Notes: generated by a model from the letters alone, not told the origin. A DNA stretch of 64,000 bases from Hassallia sp050875635 (GCF_050875635.1 NZ_JBPAOH010000013.1:1-64000); one strand, 5' to 3'; positions 34,200-43,557 are shown, counted from the stretch's first letter. Numbers and translations are program-made.

Positions 34200-35589
34200 A
34201 GGATTGGGACTGTCCTTTTCTCTGTGGATTTTACAAAATATGCATCATTCGATGGTGCAGGTGGGAGAGTTTGGTTTATTAAGTCTGGTAGCAGTCGGTG
34301 GTGGTTTGTGGTTATTTAAGCCAAATCGCGGCAAAAATGCTGCCGATCTCTTTGATGGAATGCCTGTAAATCGGGCTAGAGTAGAAGAAGCGATCGCACT
34401 GACTGAAGTCGTAATTAACCAACTTGCAAGCGAAGCTGAAAATCATCCAGCTTTAAAGACATTGCGAGAACAAGTTAATCAATTATTCTTTGAATTAGAT
34501 AGACAAGAAATTAAACTAGCTGTTACTGGTGGAAAGTCGGTAGGTAAAACCACCTTAATTCAAGTTCTACGGCAAAATTTCGCATCTGTAGAATTCAACG
34601 AAACAGCACCTTTGTTTGTAGAAGCAAGTGAAAAGTCAGATATTTTAGCAGAAGTTAATCAATCTGATTTTGTTCTGTTTTTGACAAACGGTGATTTAAC
34701 AGATTCAGAATTTCAAAGTTTACAGCAGTTAAAGGCAGCAAATCAACCTGCAATGCTGGTTTTCAACAAACAAGACCAGTATTTACCAGACGAACGCGCA
34801 AGCGTGTTACTGTCGTTGAAACAGCGGATGCAGACGAATGTAGTTGCAACAGCGGTGTCTCCTTTGCCCATCAAGGTGCGGAAGCATCAAGAAGACGGTT
34901 CCGTGCAAGAATGGATGGAACAGCCCGTGCCAGACATTCAGCAGTTAACACAGCAGTTAAATGATATTGTCGCACAGCAAAAACAACAGCTGGTGTGGGC
35001 AACTACGATGAGAAAAGCGAAGTTGCTGAAAGCTGATGCTAAGAAGTTGTTGAATCAAGTGAGACGCGATCGCGCAACTCCCATAATAGAACAATATCAG
35101 TGGATCGCTGCGGCTGCGGCATTCGCCAATCCAGTACCAGCGCTGGATATCTTGGCAACAGCGGCAATTAATGCCCAAATGGTAATCGATTTGGGTGGTA
35201 TTTATCAGCAGAAATTTTCTTTAGAACAAGCGCAAACCGTAGCCGGTGCAATGGGAAGTTTGATGCTGAAACTCGGTTTGGTAGAACTTTCTACGAAAGC
35301 TGTTAGCACTGTCCTCAAGAGTAACGCTGTCACCTTTGTTGCTGGTGGTGTCGTGCAAGGTGTGAGTGCAGCTTATCTTACCAGAGTAGCAGGTCTAAGC
35401 TTAGTAGAGTATTTCGAGCAGCAGGAAATTGCCTTAAATTCTGAAGGTGGTTTGAATTTGGATAAATTGCGGCAAACTTTGCAAAACGTCTTTGTGCAAA
35501 ATCAGCAAATTAGTTTTTTGCAGGGGTTTGTTAAGCAAGGTGTGAAGCGTTTGTTACCAGAAGCACAGGCTGAAGCTATTGATGGTTAA
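34171..35589 (+). CDS. GTPase with C-terminal DUF697 domain
   Basis: 472 residues from GTG 34171, preceded by ggaggagaa; an ATG-less extension from 34081 is only the endonuclease remnant in another frame. A hydrophobic segment (residues ~5-50) is followed by an Era-like GTPase: P-loop VTGGKSVGKTTLIQ, G4 motif FNKQDQY. The C-terminal DUF697 region has ANPVPALDILATAAINAQM, then KLGLVELSTKAV. Members are membrane-associated GTPases in cyanobacteria (Slr1462-like) of unknown role. The first codons exist again as a stub in the left duplication copy. Confidence 0.88.
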   Translation: MKLQRPILVGGLGLSFSLWILQNMHHSMVQVGEFGLLSLVAVGGGLWLFKPNRGKNAADLFDGMPVNRARVEEAIALTEVVINQLASEAENHPALKTLREQVNQLFFELDRQEIKLAVTGGKSVGKTTLIQVLRQNFASVEFNETAPLFVEASEKSDILAEVNQSDFVLFLTNGDLTDSEFQSLQQLKAANQPAMLVFNKQDQYLPDERASVLLSLKQRMQTNVVATAVSPLPIKVRKHQEDGSVQEWMEQPVPDIQQLTQQLNDIVAQQKQQLVWATTMRKAKLLKADAKKLLNQVRRDRATPIIEQYQWIAAAAAFANPVPALDILATAAINAQMVIDLGGIYQQKFSLEQAQTVAGAMGSLMLKLGLVELSTKAVSTVLKSNAVTFVAGGVVQGVSAAYLTRVAGLSLVEYFEQQEIALNSEGGLNLDKLRQTLQNVFVQNQQISFLQGFVKQGVKRLLPEAQAEAIDG

Positions 35590-36147
35590 AAGGTAGGAAG
35601 AATAATCTCACGCAAAGGCGCAAAGGATTTCTTCGCGTCTTTGCGTCTTGGCGTGAGACCTAATCAAGTAAATTATTTAAAACGTATTAAATTAAATAGC
35701 TGATGAATATTCGTTTTTAAATATTTTCCAAGAATTGCAGCAAGTTATAGTAGAACAATTATTAGTAGACAAAGAGAATATCACTTTAGACACACCAATT
35801 TTTCTTCCTGTGGAATTCATATCTCCATTTGACGCGAGGATTTCTTCTGGTTTTATTCGTGTCACTACTGATCCAAAAGTAAATACTCTAGGTATATAGG
35901 ACTAATATTTGATTTTTGAAAAAACTCAGTAAGTAGGTGGTTCAAATTAAATGTAAGATAGTTGCGCCTGAAAATCTTGCCCAGCTTAGAGACATCTTTA
36001 GTTTAATTGCACCACCCGCCTACTTACAACTCAAAGAGCCTTCTTTTCTGTTGCCTATTGCCTGCCTACACAGGTAAGTTCAAAAATCAAGGTGGATTGC
36101 TATATGCTTTCTATCAAGTCCCTTGAGAAAGAAGGTAAGTTACTTCT
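35590..36147. other. Intergenic region with hairpin repeat and a protein remnant
   Basis: An inverted repeat lies at 35607-35659 (tctcacgcaaaggcgcaaag...ctttgcg..ttggcgtgaga), of a type seen again at 59095-59158. A stop-free stretch from about 35696 to 35899 reads EYSFLNIFQELQQVIVEQLL, then VDKENITLDTPIFL and VEFISPFDARISSGFIRVTT. It begins without a start codon, so it is a fragment. The first part faintly resembles an acyl-carrier protein N-terminus. I would not name it. Confidence 0.4.
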
Positions 36148-36411
36148 TTAGCTGCCAATAAAGCTTGTTCTTGAATCGCTTGCAATTGCAAGACGGTTGA
36201 TTACTTTTGCTCCCCAACCTTGTTGCTGCTGTCTGTGAAGAATATCTCGCCCAATTTGCCAGTAAAGTAATACTAACTCTTTGTTGACAGCAACAGCTGC
36301 CCGTACTTGAGCGTGAGAAATCCGTGTTTTCAGTTCGCTTAGAAAGTCATCATAACCGAGGATATCAGAGGTGCTAGCTTGTGATAGGTCGAATTTATCT
36401 TCTTTTGGCAT
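36148..36411 (-). pseudogene. YhcG/DUF1016-type nuclease, N-terminal fragment
   Basis: 87 residues. FLSELKTRISHAQVRAAVAV with NKELVLLYWQIGRDILHRQ and QQGWGAKVINRLA is the DUF1016 N-terminal domain. Homology stops at about residue 75, where the family would continue toward the PD-(D/E)XK nuclease domain. The remaining DNA to ~36125 reads as an unrelated C-terminal peptide in another frame (LQAIQEQALLAAKEVTYLL), so two gene ends seem to be fused. No nuclease domain remains. Confidence 0.75.
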
Positions 36412-36476
36412 AAAACTTGCAATTAGCAGCGGAATATGGCGCTAATATACTTTAGTTTAGAGTAAGCAGCGTTAAT

Positions 36477-37694
36477 GTGATGACTTGCGATCGCCCTTTA
36501 ATCTTTTCCTTTTTTGCCGGCTCTGGTTTCCTTGATTTAGGTTTTGAAACTAACGGTTTTAATATTGTTTATGTGAATGAAATTTTTTACCCTTTTATGT
36601 CAGCATACCGCTATTCACGGCAGGCTCTCAATCTGCCATTACCGAAATACGGATATCATTATGGGGAAGAAGCCGACGTAACCAAACTTATTGAAGGTTT
36701 ACCAGCACAACGCTTGCGAGAGTTAGTAAAAGACTGCCGCAAGTCTAATAATATAATTGGCTTTATTGGTAGTCCTCCCTGTCCTGATTTTTCTGTTGGT
36801 GGTAAAAACAAAGGACGTTTAGGAGATAATGGGAAACTTTCAGCTTCCTATGTTGAATTAATTTGCCAACAGCAACCTGATTTCTTTTTGTTTGAAAACG
36901 TCAAAGGATTGTGGAAAACTACAAAACATCGATTATTTTTTGAAGTGCTGAAACAACAATTACAGCAAGCTGGTTATGTATTAACAGAGCGTTTGATTAA
37001 TGCTATTGAATATGGTGTACCTCAAGATAGAGAAAGAATTATTCTTATAGGTTTCCGAAAAAAACTTATTCAAGATATGGGAATAATACTTCACAGTGAA
37101 AATATTCTTCCTGAAAGTACTTTTCCTTGGCAAAAACACATTTTATATCCTCAAGATAAAGTTTTCTCTTACCCTTGGGGGATGCGTGAATTATTTAAAG
37201 AAGATTCTATACTCTCATGTCCTAATGGAATTCCTGAAGAACTAACTGTTGAATACTGGTTTAGAAAAAATGATGTATTAAATCATGCCAATTCACAACA
37301 CTATTTTCAACCAAGGGCTGGTATAAAAAAATTTGCTGTTGTTGATGAAGGAGATGATTCCAAAAAGTCTTACAAACGTCTTCACCGATGGCGTTATTCT
37401 CCCACAGCTTGTTATGGCAATAATGAAGTACATTTACATCCTTACAAAGTTAGAAGAATTTCTGTAGCGGAAGCTTTAGCGATACAATCTTTACCTGCAA
37501 ATTTTGTACTTCCAGAGAATATGACTTTAACGAATATGTTTAAAACTATTGGTAATGGTGTACCATATCTAGCTGCAAAAAAGTTAGCGCAAACTATCCT
37601 TGACTTTTTAGCAACAGGGGATGCTCGATTCGGGGGCGATCGCTACGGCACGCGAGGTGAGCGATCGCTGCGGCTTTTCATTTTCTTACCCTGA
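36477..37694 (+). CDS. Cytosine-5 DNA methyltransferase (orphan)
   Basis: 405 residues. Motif I FSFFAGSGFLDLGFETNGF, motif IV with catalytic Cys GSPPCPDFSVGG, motif VI FLFENVKGL, motif VIII QDRERIILIGF, the target-recognition region between ~215 and 320, and motifs IX-X (ISVAEALAIQ, TIGNGVPYLAAKKLAQ). No restriction gene is adjacent; only the broken YhcG fragment lies upstream. The last ~25 residues come from a HIP1-rich repeat (two GCGATCGC-like sites), so the original stop may be displaced. Recognition sequence cannot be read from the protein. Confidence 0.92.
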   Translation: MMTCDRPLIFSFFAGSGFLDLGFETNGFNIVYVNEIFYPFMSAYRYSRQALNLPLPKYGYHYGEEADVTKLIEGLPAQRLRELVKDCRKSNNIIGFIGSPPCPDFSVGGKNKGRLGDNGKLSASYVELICQQQPDFFLFENVKGLWKTTKHRLFFEVLKQQLQQAGYVLTERLINAIEYGVPQDRERIILIGFRKKLIQDMGIILHSENILPESTFPWQKHILYPQDKVFSYPWGMRELFKEDSILSCPNGIPEELTVEYWFRKNDVLNHANSQHYFQPRAGIKKFAVVDEGDDSKKSYKRLHRWRYSPTACYGNNEVHLHPYKVRRISVAEALAIQSLPANFVLPENMTLTNMFKTIGNGVPYLAAKKLAQTILDFLATGDARFGGDRYGTRGERSLRLFIFLP

Positions 37695-37866
37695 CGAGTG
37701 CCCAATGTCAACTTAGATACTAAGAGTAATAAGAGCGAAACTACCCTTAATACTGAATCAGCTGTCACATACTCAGGAAAAATGTCATGAATTATGGTTT
37801 AATTTAATAAAAATGTCTTTATTAATCTAAATAAAGTTTAATAATCAATTACTGGTAAAAGTAACA

Positions 37867-38541
37867 ATGGCAGCAGATTATCCAGACATTGATATTGCGC
37901 CATATATCGATCATGCGCTGCTGATGCCCACGGCTACAAGCGAGCACGTTAAGCAATGGTGTCAAGAAGCAGACAGATTTGGCTTTGCGGCGGTTTGCGT
38001 CTACCCCGTGCATGTCAAGCAAGCGGCGGAACTCCTCCACGGCAAAAATCCTAAAGTCTGTACGGTGATTGGCTTTCCTACTGGCGCGACGACTTCGGCT
38101 GCGAAGCTGTTTGAAGCTCAAGAAGCACTCGAAAATGGTGCTGCTGAGTTGGATGTGGTAATTAATTTGGGCTGGTTGAAAGCTGGCAAAACTGAGGAAA
38201 TTCACCAGGAAATTGCCGAAATTTGCGAAGCCGCCGGACAAAAAGTAAAGGTAATATTAGAAACTAATCTGCTGACGGATACGGAGAAAAAAATGGCAGC
38301 AGAAATAGCTATGGATGCAGGAGCGGCATTTCTCAAAACCAGTACAGGTTGGAACGGTGGTGCGACAGTGGCAGATGTACGACTTTTGAAAGAAGTAGCA
38401 CGAGAAAGAGTGGGAATTAAAGCTTCAGGAGGAATTCGCACCGCCGAGCAAGCTTTAGACTTAATCGTAGCGGGTGCAACTAGATTAGGCACCTCTCGCG
38501 GTATCGATTTGATCCGCCAGCGCGATACCCTGGAATCATAG
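37867..38541 (+). CDS. deoC: Deoxyribose-phosphate aldolase
   Basis: 224 residues, class I aldolase. IAPYIDHALLMPTAT at the N-terminus, VKVILETNLL, the Schiff-base lysine in AAFLKTSTGW and the second lysine in VGIKASGGIRTAEQA. It cleaves 2-deoxyribose-5-phosphate to acetaldehyde and glyceraldehyde-3-phosphate in nucleoside salvage. In cyanobacteria it commonly precedes recO, as here (122 bases upstream). Confidence 0.96.
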   Translation: MAADYPDIDIAPYIDHALLMPTATSEHVKQWCQEADRFGFAAVCVYPVHVKQAAELLHGKNPKVCTVIGFPTGATTSAAKLFEAQEALENGAAELDVVINLGWLKAGKTEEIHQEIAEICEAAGQKVKVILETNLLTDTEKKMAAEIAMDAGAAFLKTSTGWNGGATVADVRLLKEVARERVGIKASGGIRTAEQALDLIVAGATRLGTSRGIDLIRQRDTLES

Positions 38542-38600
38542 AGACTAGTTATTTGTTTTTTGTTAGTCGGGGAATTGTTAGTAGTTAGTCGATTTTCTTC

Positions 38601-38648
38601 ACTACTAACTACTAACCACTAACTACTAACTACTAACTACTAACCGCC
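38601..38648. repeat. Tandem heptamer ACTACTA/ACTAACT array upstream of recO
   Basis: Contiguous seven-base units (actacta, actaact, accact) fill most of the deoC-recO gap. STRR type. It ends about 15 bases before the recO start, so it lies where the recO promoter or leader would be. Confidence 0.8.
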
Positions 38649-38663
38649 TTTGACCAATGACTA

Positions 38664-39707
38664 ATGAGTAGAACTTATAAAGCAACTGGGATTAATCTGA
38701 AAACCCAGGCGTTTGGCGAAGCCGATAGGCTAGTGACAATTTTGACACGAGAGTTTGGTTTGATTCGAGCAATTGCTCCAGGGGCACGCAAGCACAAATC
38801 AAGCCTTGGTGGTAGGAGTGGGATGTTTGTGGTCAATGAACTATTGATTGCCCAAGGGCGATCGCTCGATAAAATTACACAAGCGCAAACTATAAAAACT
38901 TATCCAGGTCTTGGTAAAGACTTAGGAAAACTAGCTGCTAGTCAGTATTTAGCAGAAATTGTATTATGTCAAGCTCTAAGCGAACAACCCCAAGAGGAAT
39001 TGTATGAGTTACTCAATGAACATCTGGGTAGGTTGGAAGCGATACCCACCACAGAGGTAAAAAGTATTTTCGCTCATCTGGCACATGCTGTATTTCACCT
39101 TTTAGCGAATTCAGGACTCACCCCCCAAGTGCAAGTTTGTTGCTTGACTCAGCGTCCCTTAATACCAGACTTTTCAGACCCCAAGGCTCAGGTAGGATTT
39201 AGTGTCTCTGCTGGTGGAACAGTTAGTTTACAAGCTTTGGAGCGCTTGCGAAAAGAAGGGGAGAAAGGGAGAGGGGGACAAGGGGAGGACACTTCCGTGC
39301 GGGGGTGGAGGAGTGAGGAACGTGTCCGTGGACAAGGGGGACTCCTTGGAGACAAGGAGACAAGGAGACAAGGAGACAAGGAGAATAATTCTTTTTCCCC
39401 CCCCTCTTTCCATCTCCCCATCTCCCCATCCCCCCCTCTCCCCATCCCCCCATCTTCGTCAGCCTACGAAACTATTGTCCATCGCCAAGAAATACCAGTG
39501 CTTTCTAGCCGACTAAATGCGACAGAACTGGCTATGCTCCAGCAGTTGTCGCAACCAGAGATAATGCCTATTGATGCTGCCAATGATGGCTGGTCATCTG
39601 TTGAGCAAATTTTGCGCTTATATGCTCAATATCATTTAGGTCGTCCTATTCGCTCCGCTGCGTTGATCGATTCTTATTTTGCTGCCAACTATGATGCAAC
39701 CGTCTGA
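38664..39707 (+). CDS. recO: DNA repair protein RecO with a low-complexity insertion
   Basis: 347 residues against about 250-290 usual. N-terminal OB fold: YKATGINLKTQAFGEADRLV, LTREFGLIRAIAPGARKHKS. The helical middle has SQYLAEIVLCQAL. Residues ~198-265, encoded by about 39257-39458, are a Gly/Arg/Asp then Ser/Pro-rich stretch (RRQGDKENNSFSPPS, PSPPLPIPPSSS) made of ggggacaagg-type repeats and ccccatc units. The normal C-terminus then resumes: LNATELAMLQQLSQ, LRLYAQYHLGRPIRSA. The insertion keeps the frame. RecO loads RecA with RecR; the insertion probably forms a surface loop. Confidence 0.93.
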   Translation: MSRTYKATGINLKTQAFGEADRLVTILTREFGLIRAIAPGARKHKSSLGGRSGMFVVNELLIAQGRSLDKITQAQTIKTYPGLGKDLGKLAASQYLAEIVLCQALSEQPQEELYELLNEHLGRLEAIPTTEVKSIFAHLAHAVFHLLANSGLTPQVQVCCLTQRPLIPDFSDPKAQVGFSVSAGGTVSLQALERLRKEGEKGRGGQGEDTSVRGWRSEERVRGQGGLLGDKETRRQGDKENNSFSPPSFHLPISPSPPLPIPPSSSAYETIVHRQEIPVLSSRLNATELAMLQQLSQPEIMPIDAANDGWSSVEQILRLYAQYHLGRPIRSAALIDSYFAANYDATV

Positions 39708-41301
39708 TTTAGAACCAAAAATCTTGCCGCACTCCCCCAGTCACGGCAAAAAACATAATAGGACACCATTATCGCCTTCTTCACCACATCTTAGTGCTGT
39801 TCCGAATACAAGCGATCGCTTGTATAGCCAAGAAATGTCTCCAGACGTTTCTCACAATGAGAAAAATTGGTCAAAGTCGGAAATACCAAAAAGCGATATA
39901 ACAAAAGGTGGCGAAAAAAACACAAGTGAAAATGGCAAAATTGATGCTTCTGAGCATAAGTTATTAACCTCTACAAATGGCAAAGAACCGCCAGATAAAG
40001 GTGAAGCAGTATCAAGTGATGGTCAACAGGGTTTTTTGCCTGTATTCAAAAATCCTAATTTCTTAGCTCTTTGGGGTGGTCAAGTCTTCTGCCAATTGGC
40101 AGATAAAGTATATCTAGTGCTGATGATTGCTTTGATAAATACTCAGTTTCAGGCAAGCGATCAAAGTATTAGCGGTTGGGTATCAGCGCTGATGATGACT
40201 TTTACAATTCCTGCGGTGCTGTTTGGTTCTGTTGCGGGTGTATTTGTAGACCGCTGGTCAAAAAAGGCAGTGTTAGTAGCAACAAATGTTTGGCGCGGTA
40301 TTTTGGTTTTGGCAATTCCGATGCTGCTGTGGTTAACTCATGATTGGAAACCAATCGGAGTCTTGCCAGTCGGTTTTTGCATGATTTTAGTTGTAACTTT
40401 TTTGGTTTCGACGCTGACGCAGTTTTTTGCACCAGCAGAACAGGCAGCGATTCCTTTGGTAGTGAAAGAGCAAGATTTACTCTCGGCTAACTCGCTGTAT
40501 ACAACAACGATGATGGCATCGGTGATTGTCGGGTTTGCTGTTGGGGAACCGCTGTTAGCTTTAGCTGACCATGTTTGGCAGTTAATTGTTGGTGGTAGCG
40601 GAGGATTGGGTAAAGAACTTTTGGTGGGTGGTAGTTATGCTTTAGCTGGCATAATTTTGTTACTTTTGTCAACTAACGAAAAATCTCACTCAGATCGAGC
40701 AGAATACCCCCACGTTTTTGCTGACCTGCGTGATGGTTTTAAGTATCTAGGAGAAAATCATCGCCTTCGCAATGCTTTAATCCAACTTATTATCTTATTT
40801 TCTGTCTTTGCCGCCTTAACTGTTCTCGCGGTTCGCATGGCAGAACTAATTCCCAACTTAAAAGCCTCCCAATTCGGCTTTTTACTCGCATCTGGTGGTG
40901 TTGGTATTGCTCTTGGGGCAACCATTCTTGGTCAATTTTGTCAACGTTTTTCTTATACCCAATTAAGTGTATTTGGATGTATAGGTATGACAGCATCCTT
41001 GATTGGTTTGTCGATATTCACAACACAGTTATGGATTATCCTTTTGTTAGTGATGCTGTTGGGTGTATGTGGGGCGTTAGTCGGTATCCCGATGCAAACA
41101 GCGATCCAAAGCGAAACCCCACCCGAAATGCGTGGTAAAGTTTTTGGTCTGCAAAACAATGTGATTAATATTGCTCTCACCTTACCTTTGGCATTGGCAG
41201 GTGTCGCAGAAACATTCGTTGGATTACAAGCTGTATTTTTGGGATTGGCGGCGATCGTCTTTTCAGGTAGTATATTAAGCTGGTATAACTTCTCTGAGTA
41301 G
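39691..41301 (+). CDS. MFS transporter
   Basis: About 536 residues. A ~110-residue polar N-terminal tail precedes NPNFLALWGGQVFCQLADKV, the start of the first of about 12 transmembrane helices. AGVFVDRWSKKAVLVATNV is the MFS motif between helices 2 and 3. TPPEMRGKVFGLQNNVINIA lies near the end. It resembles EntS-type exporters. The gene overlaps the recO 3' end by 17 bases if ATG 39691 is used. Substrate unknown. Confidence 0.88.
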   Translation: MMQPSDLEPKILPHSPSHGKKHNRTPLSPSSPHLSAVPNTSDRLYSQEMSPDVSHNEKNWSKSEIPKSDITKGGEKNTSENGKIDASEHKLLTSTNGKEPPDKGEAVSSDGQQGFLPVFKNPNFLALWGGQVFCQLADKVYLVLMIALINTQFQASDQSISGWVSALMMTFTIPAVLFGSVAGVFVDRWSKKAVLVATNVWRGILVLAIPMLLWLTHDWKPIGVLPVGFCMILVVTFLVSTLTQFFAPAEQAAIPLVVKEQDLLSANSLYTTTMMASVIVGFAVGEPLLALADHVWQLIVGGSGGLGKELLVGGSYALAGIILLLLSTNEKSHSDRAEYPHVFADLRDGFKYLGENHRLRNALIQLIILFSVFAALTVLAVRMAELIPNLKASQFGFLLASGGVGIALGATILGQFCQRFSYTQLSVFGCIGMTASLIGLSIFTTQLWIILLLVMLLGVCGALVGIPMQTAIQSETPPEMRGKVFGLQNNVINIALTLPLALAGVAETFVGLQAVFLGLAAIVFSGSILSWYNFSE

Positions 41302-41678
41302 TTATCAAAAAAAAGGAGTTATTATTCACTCTTCTGGCATTATCAATTATTTACTGAAAGCTTTTGTTTTCGTGCTAAACTGAAGTCAATAATGATTTAT
41401 CAGGTACTTGCTAGGGATAAACCTGACATTAACTAGAGGCGATACATCGCATCTATGTAAGTTGTTATGAACTGATTAGGAATTAGCAACTTAAAAGTAA
41501 AGTAAAAAATCCATAAAATGCACTTTCGTAGAGCAACGTAAAATTTTGCGCTGGGAATTGAGTAATAGCGGGATTTTATAAGAACTGAAAACCTAGCAAG
41601 TACAACAGCACAATCATACGAAAAAGAAAGGACATTTAGCTGATAGATCAAACCCGCTTTCCTGATAGCTAATAAAGA
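41302..41678. other. Intergenic region upstream of the glycosyltransferase gene
   Basis: AT-rich, with no gene, no clear hairpin and no recognised operator. It presumably holds the promoter of the next gene. Confidence 0.3.
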
Positions 41679-42827
41679 ATGCGTATAGCCTGGATTGGAA
41701 AAAAATCACCCTTTTGCGGCAATGTCACCTACAGTCGGGAAATCACAAATGCCTTGCTAGACAGGGGACATCAAGTTAGTTTCCTTCACTTCGCCCAAGA
41801 AGAATCTCAACCCGACAGCTGGCCCAATTGCCCAGAGGTTCCGCTACCCTTCATTTACAAGTCTCAGGTTTACACAATTCCAACTTTTAAAGCGACCAAG
41901 GTTTTAACTCAGTCGTTAAAGCGCATCAAGCCGGATATAGTTCATGCTTCGCTGACTTTATCTCCGCTTGACTTTGTTCTGCCAGAAATCTGTGAAGAAC
42001 TGAATTTGCCCTTAGTTGCCACTTTCCACACACCGTTTGCTGGCAAAGGGGCAAAACTGATATCAGGAACACAACTTTTGGCGTATCAACTTTATGCGCC
42101 TTTTTTGGGTAACTACGATCGCGTGATTGTATTTTCTCAAATACAGCGAGAATTACTAGCACGCATGGGTGTGCCAGAAGAAAATATTGCCGTAATTCCC
42201 AACGGTGTGGATACTGCCAGGTATTCTCCGGGAACTTCTAAAATCAAAGCAGAATTTCAAGCAGAACGTTTATTTGTTTATCAAGGTCGCATTGCCCCAG
42301 AAAAAAACGTCGAAGCCCTCCTCCGCGCTTGGAAACAAGCCCAAATGCGCTTTGATAGTAAATTGCTAATTGTCGGTGATGGTCCATTGAAATCTTCTTT
42401 AGAAACGTTTTATGGTTCCGAATATGGCATAAGTTGGTTAGGGTTTATTGCCAACGAAAATAGGCGCATCGAAATTTTACGCGGTGCAGATGTATTTATT
42501 TTGCCCTCATTGGTAGAGGGACTTTCGCTGTCTTTGTTAGAAGCAATGGCAGTGGGAAGCGCGTGTTTAGCCACAGATGTCGGCGCAGATGGCGAAGTAT
42601 TGTCCAAGGGTGCGGGTGTAATTCTCAGTACCAAAACAGTGCGATCGCAATTAAAAACTTTTTTGCCCCTCTTCCAAGACCATCCGGAATTAACAACACT
42701 GTTAGGGCAAAAAGCCAGAAAGCGAGTATTAGAGCGATATACCCTCAGCAATAATATTACTCAACTCGAAGAACTTTATAGTAATGTTTTAATACAGCCC
42801 CGCGTGCAACTTAGTCGCGGAGCTTAG
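41679..42827 (+). CDS. Family 4 glycosyltransferase
   Basis: 382 residues, GT-B fold. N-terminal domain MRIAWIGKKSPFCGNVTYSR, LVATFHTPFAGKG. C-terminal Rossmann domain: IPNGVDTARYSPG, FVYQGRIAPEKNVEALLRAW, LLIVGDGPLK and the donor motif LPSLVEGLSLSLLEAMAVG (E-x7-E type). Glycolipid or polysaccharide synthesis are both possible. It stands alone, with repeats following. Confidence 0.9.
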   Translation: MRIAWIGKKSPFCGNVTYSREITNALLDRGHQVSFLHFAQEESQPDSWPNCPEVPLPFIYKSQVYTIPTFKATKVLTQSLKRIKPDIVHASLTLSPLDFVLPEICEELNLPLVATFHTPFAGKGAKLISGTQLLAYQLYAPFLGNYDRVIVFSQIQRELLARMGVPEENIAVIPNGVDTARYSPGTSKIKAEFQAERLFVYQGRIAPEKNVEALLRAWKQAQMRFDSKLLIVGDGPLKSSLETFYGSEYGISWLGFIANENRRIEILRGADVFILPSLVEGLSLSLLEAMAVGSACLATDVGADGEVLSKGAGVILSTKTVRSQLKTFLPLFQDHPELTTLLGQKARKRVLERYTLSNNITQLEELYSNVLIQPRVQLSRGA

Positions 42828-42829
42828 GC

Positions 42830-42883
42830 AAGACAAGGGGACAAGGAGGACAAGGGGACAAGGAGGACAAGGGAGACAAGGGG
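42830..42883. repeat. (gacaagg)n low-complexity repeat
   Basis: Units gacaaggaggacaagggga repeat immediately after the glycosyltransferase stop, of the same family as those inside recO and after the DUF3318 gene. Confidence 0.8.
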
Positions 42884-42928
42884 AATTCAAAATTTAATAC
42901 TCTCTCTCAATCCTTACATGATTGCCTT

Positions 42929-43118
42929 TTAGTTTGGTGTTACACCCCCGACTGGACGGTGAACGCGGTAAAGACTGTTGATGCCAGTCAGATAAAGAGT
43001 TTTGTAATCGCGATCGCCCCAAGCAACGTTAGTAACTACTTCCGGGGTGTAAATGCGGTCTTTTAACTCGCCATTTGCAGAGTAAACCCAAACTCCTTTG
43101 GGTCCAGTGGAATAAATA
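42929..43118 (-). pseudogene. SMP-30/gluconolactonase C-terminal fragment
   Basis: SIYSTGPKGVWVYSANGELK, then VTNVAWGDRDYKTLYLTGIN and SLYRV are the last blades of an SMP-30/gluconolactonase beta-propeller. The rest of that gene is absent. Its 5' side is joined, in a different frame, to an NmrA-type gene fragment at about 43119, so a deletion fused two unrelated genes. Confidence 0.7.
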
Positions 43119-43516
43119 CTTGACAATGTGCTGCACGCCTGCTTTTTGAGCCGCATCAACAAAATTTGATTCCATCTCCACTTGACGCAGATCGTTTGCC
43201 GTAACGAGGAATGCCTTTTCTATACCTTGTAATACCAATTTGAAAAAAGAATGCGACAGATGGGTAGGGGCACGGCACTGCCGTGCCCCTACGAAGAATT
43301 TATGTGTCGCAAACATTATTTAAATTGGTATAATGCTGCTTCAAGGGTATCTTGATGCAAAAAATCACCTTGGGCAATTTCCACACCTAGCTGCTTTAAC
43401 CCAACTGCTTTACTAGGGTTGCGGACAAAGGCACGTATCGGCAAGTTTTTCGCTGCCAGCTGTTTGACGACTTCGCCGCCAATGGTTCCAGTTGCCCCTG
43501 TAATTAAAATTGTCAT
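43119..43516 (-). pseudogene. NmrA-type NAD(P)-binding protein fragment, split by an insertion
   Basis: From ATG 43516: MTILITGATGTIGGEVVKQL (Rossmann GxxGxxG), RAFVRNPSKAVGLKQLG, QGDFLHQDTLEAAL. A ~98-bp element interrupts at 43330. After it the same gene resumes in sequence, ending GIEKAFLVTANDLRQVEMES, NFVDAAQKAGVQHIVK at 43119, where it is cut and joined to the gluconolactonase fragment. The catalytic half is missing. Confidence 0.75.
43233..43330. mobile_element. 98-bp MITE-like element inside the NmrA fragment
   Basis: Ends taccaattt (43233-43241) and aaattggta (43322-43330) are exact inverted repeats. Inside is a near-perfect hairpin with gtaggggcacggca arms (43264-43292) nested in tgcgaca/tgtcgca. 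No coding capacity. TA-flanked ends suggest an IS630/Tc1-type donor, but this is inference. Confidence 0.7.
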
Positions 43517-43557
43517 AGTTTTTCAATTATGCGATCGCTTTATCTCCTAGTTACCTT

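Noticed and set aside
31227..34200. Prophage or integrative element at the tRNA gene
   Set aside because: No integrase and no duplicated tRNA 3' end were found. The direct repeats here are of the endonuclease/GTPase junction, not an att site.
35696..35899. Acyl-carrier-protein-like gene
   Set aside because: Only ~20 residues resemble ACP, there is no start codon and no phosphopantetheine DSL motif. It is recorded only as an unidentified remnant.
39188..39516. Alternative frames within recO
   Set aside because: They arise from the inserted low-complexity repeat; the recO frame is continuous on both sides of it.
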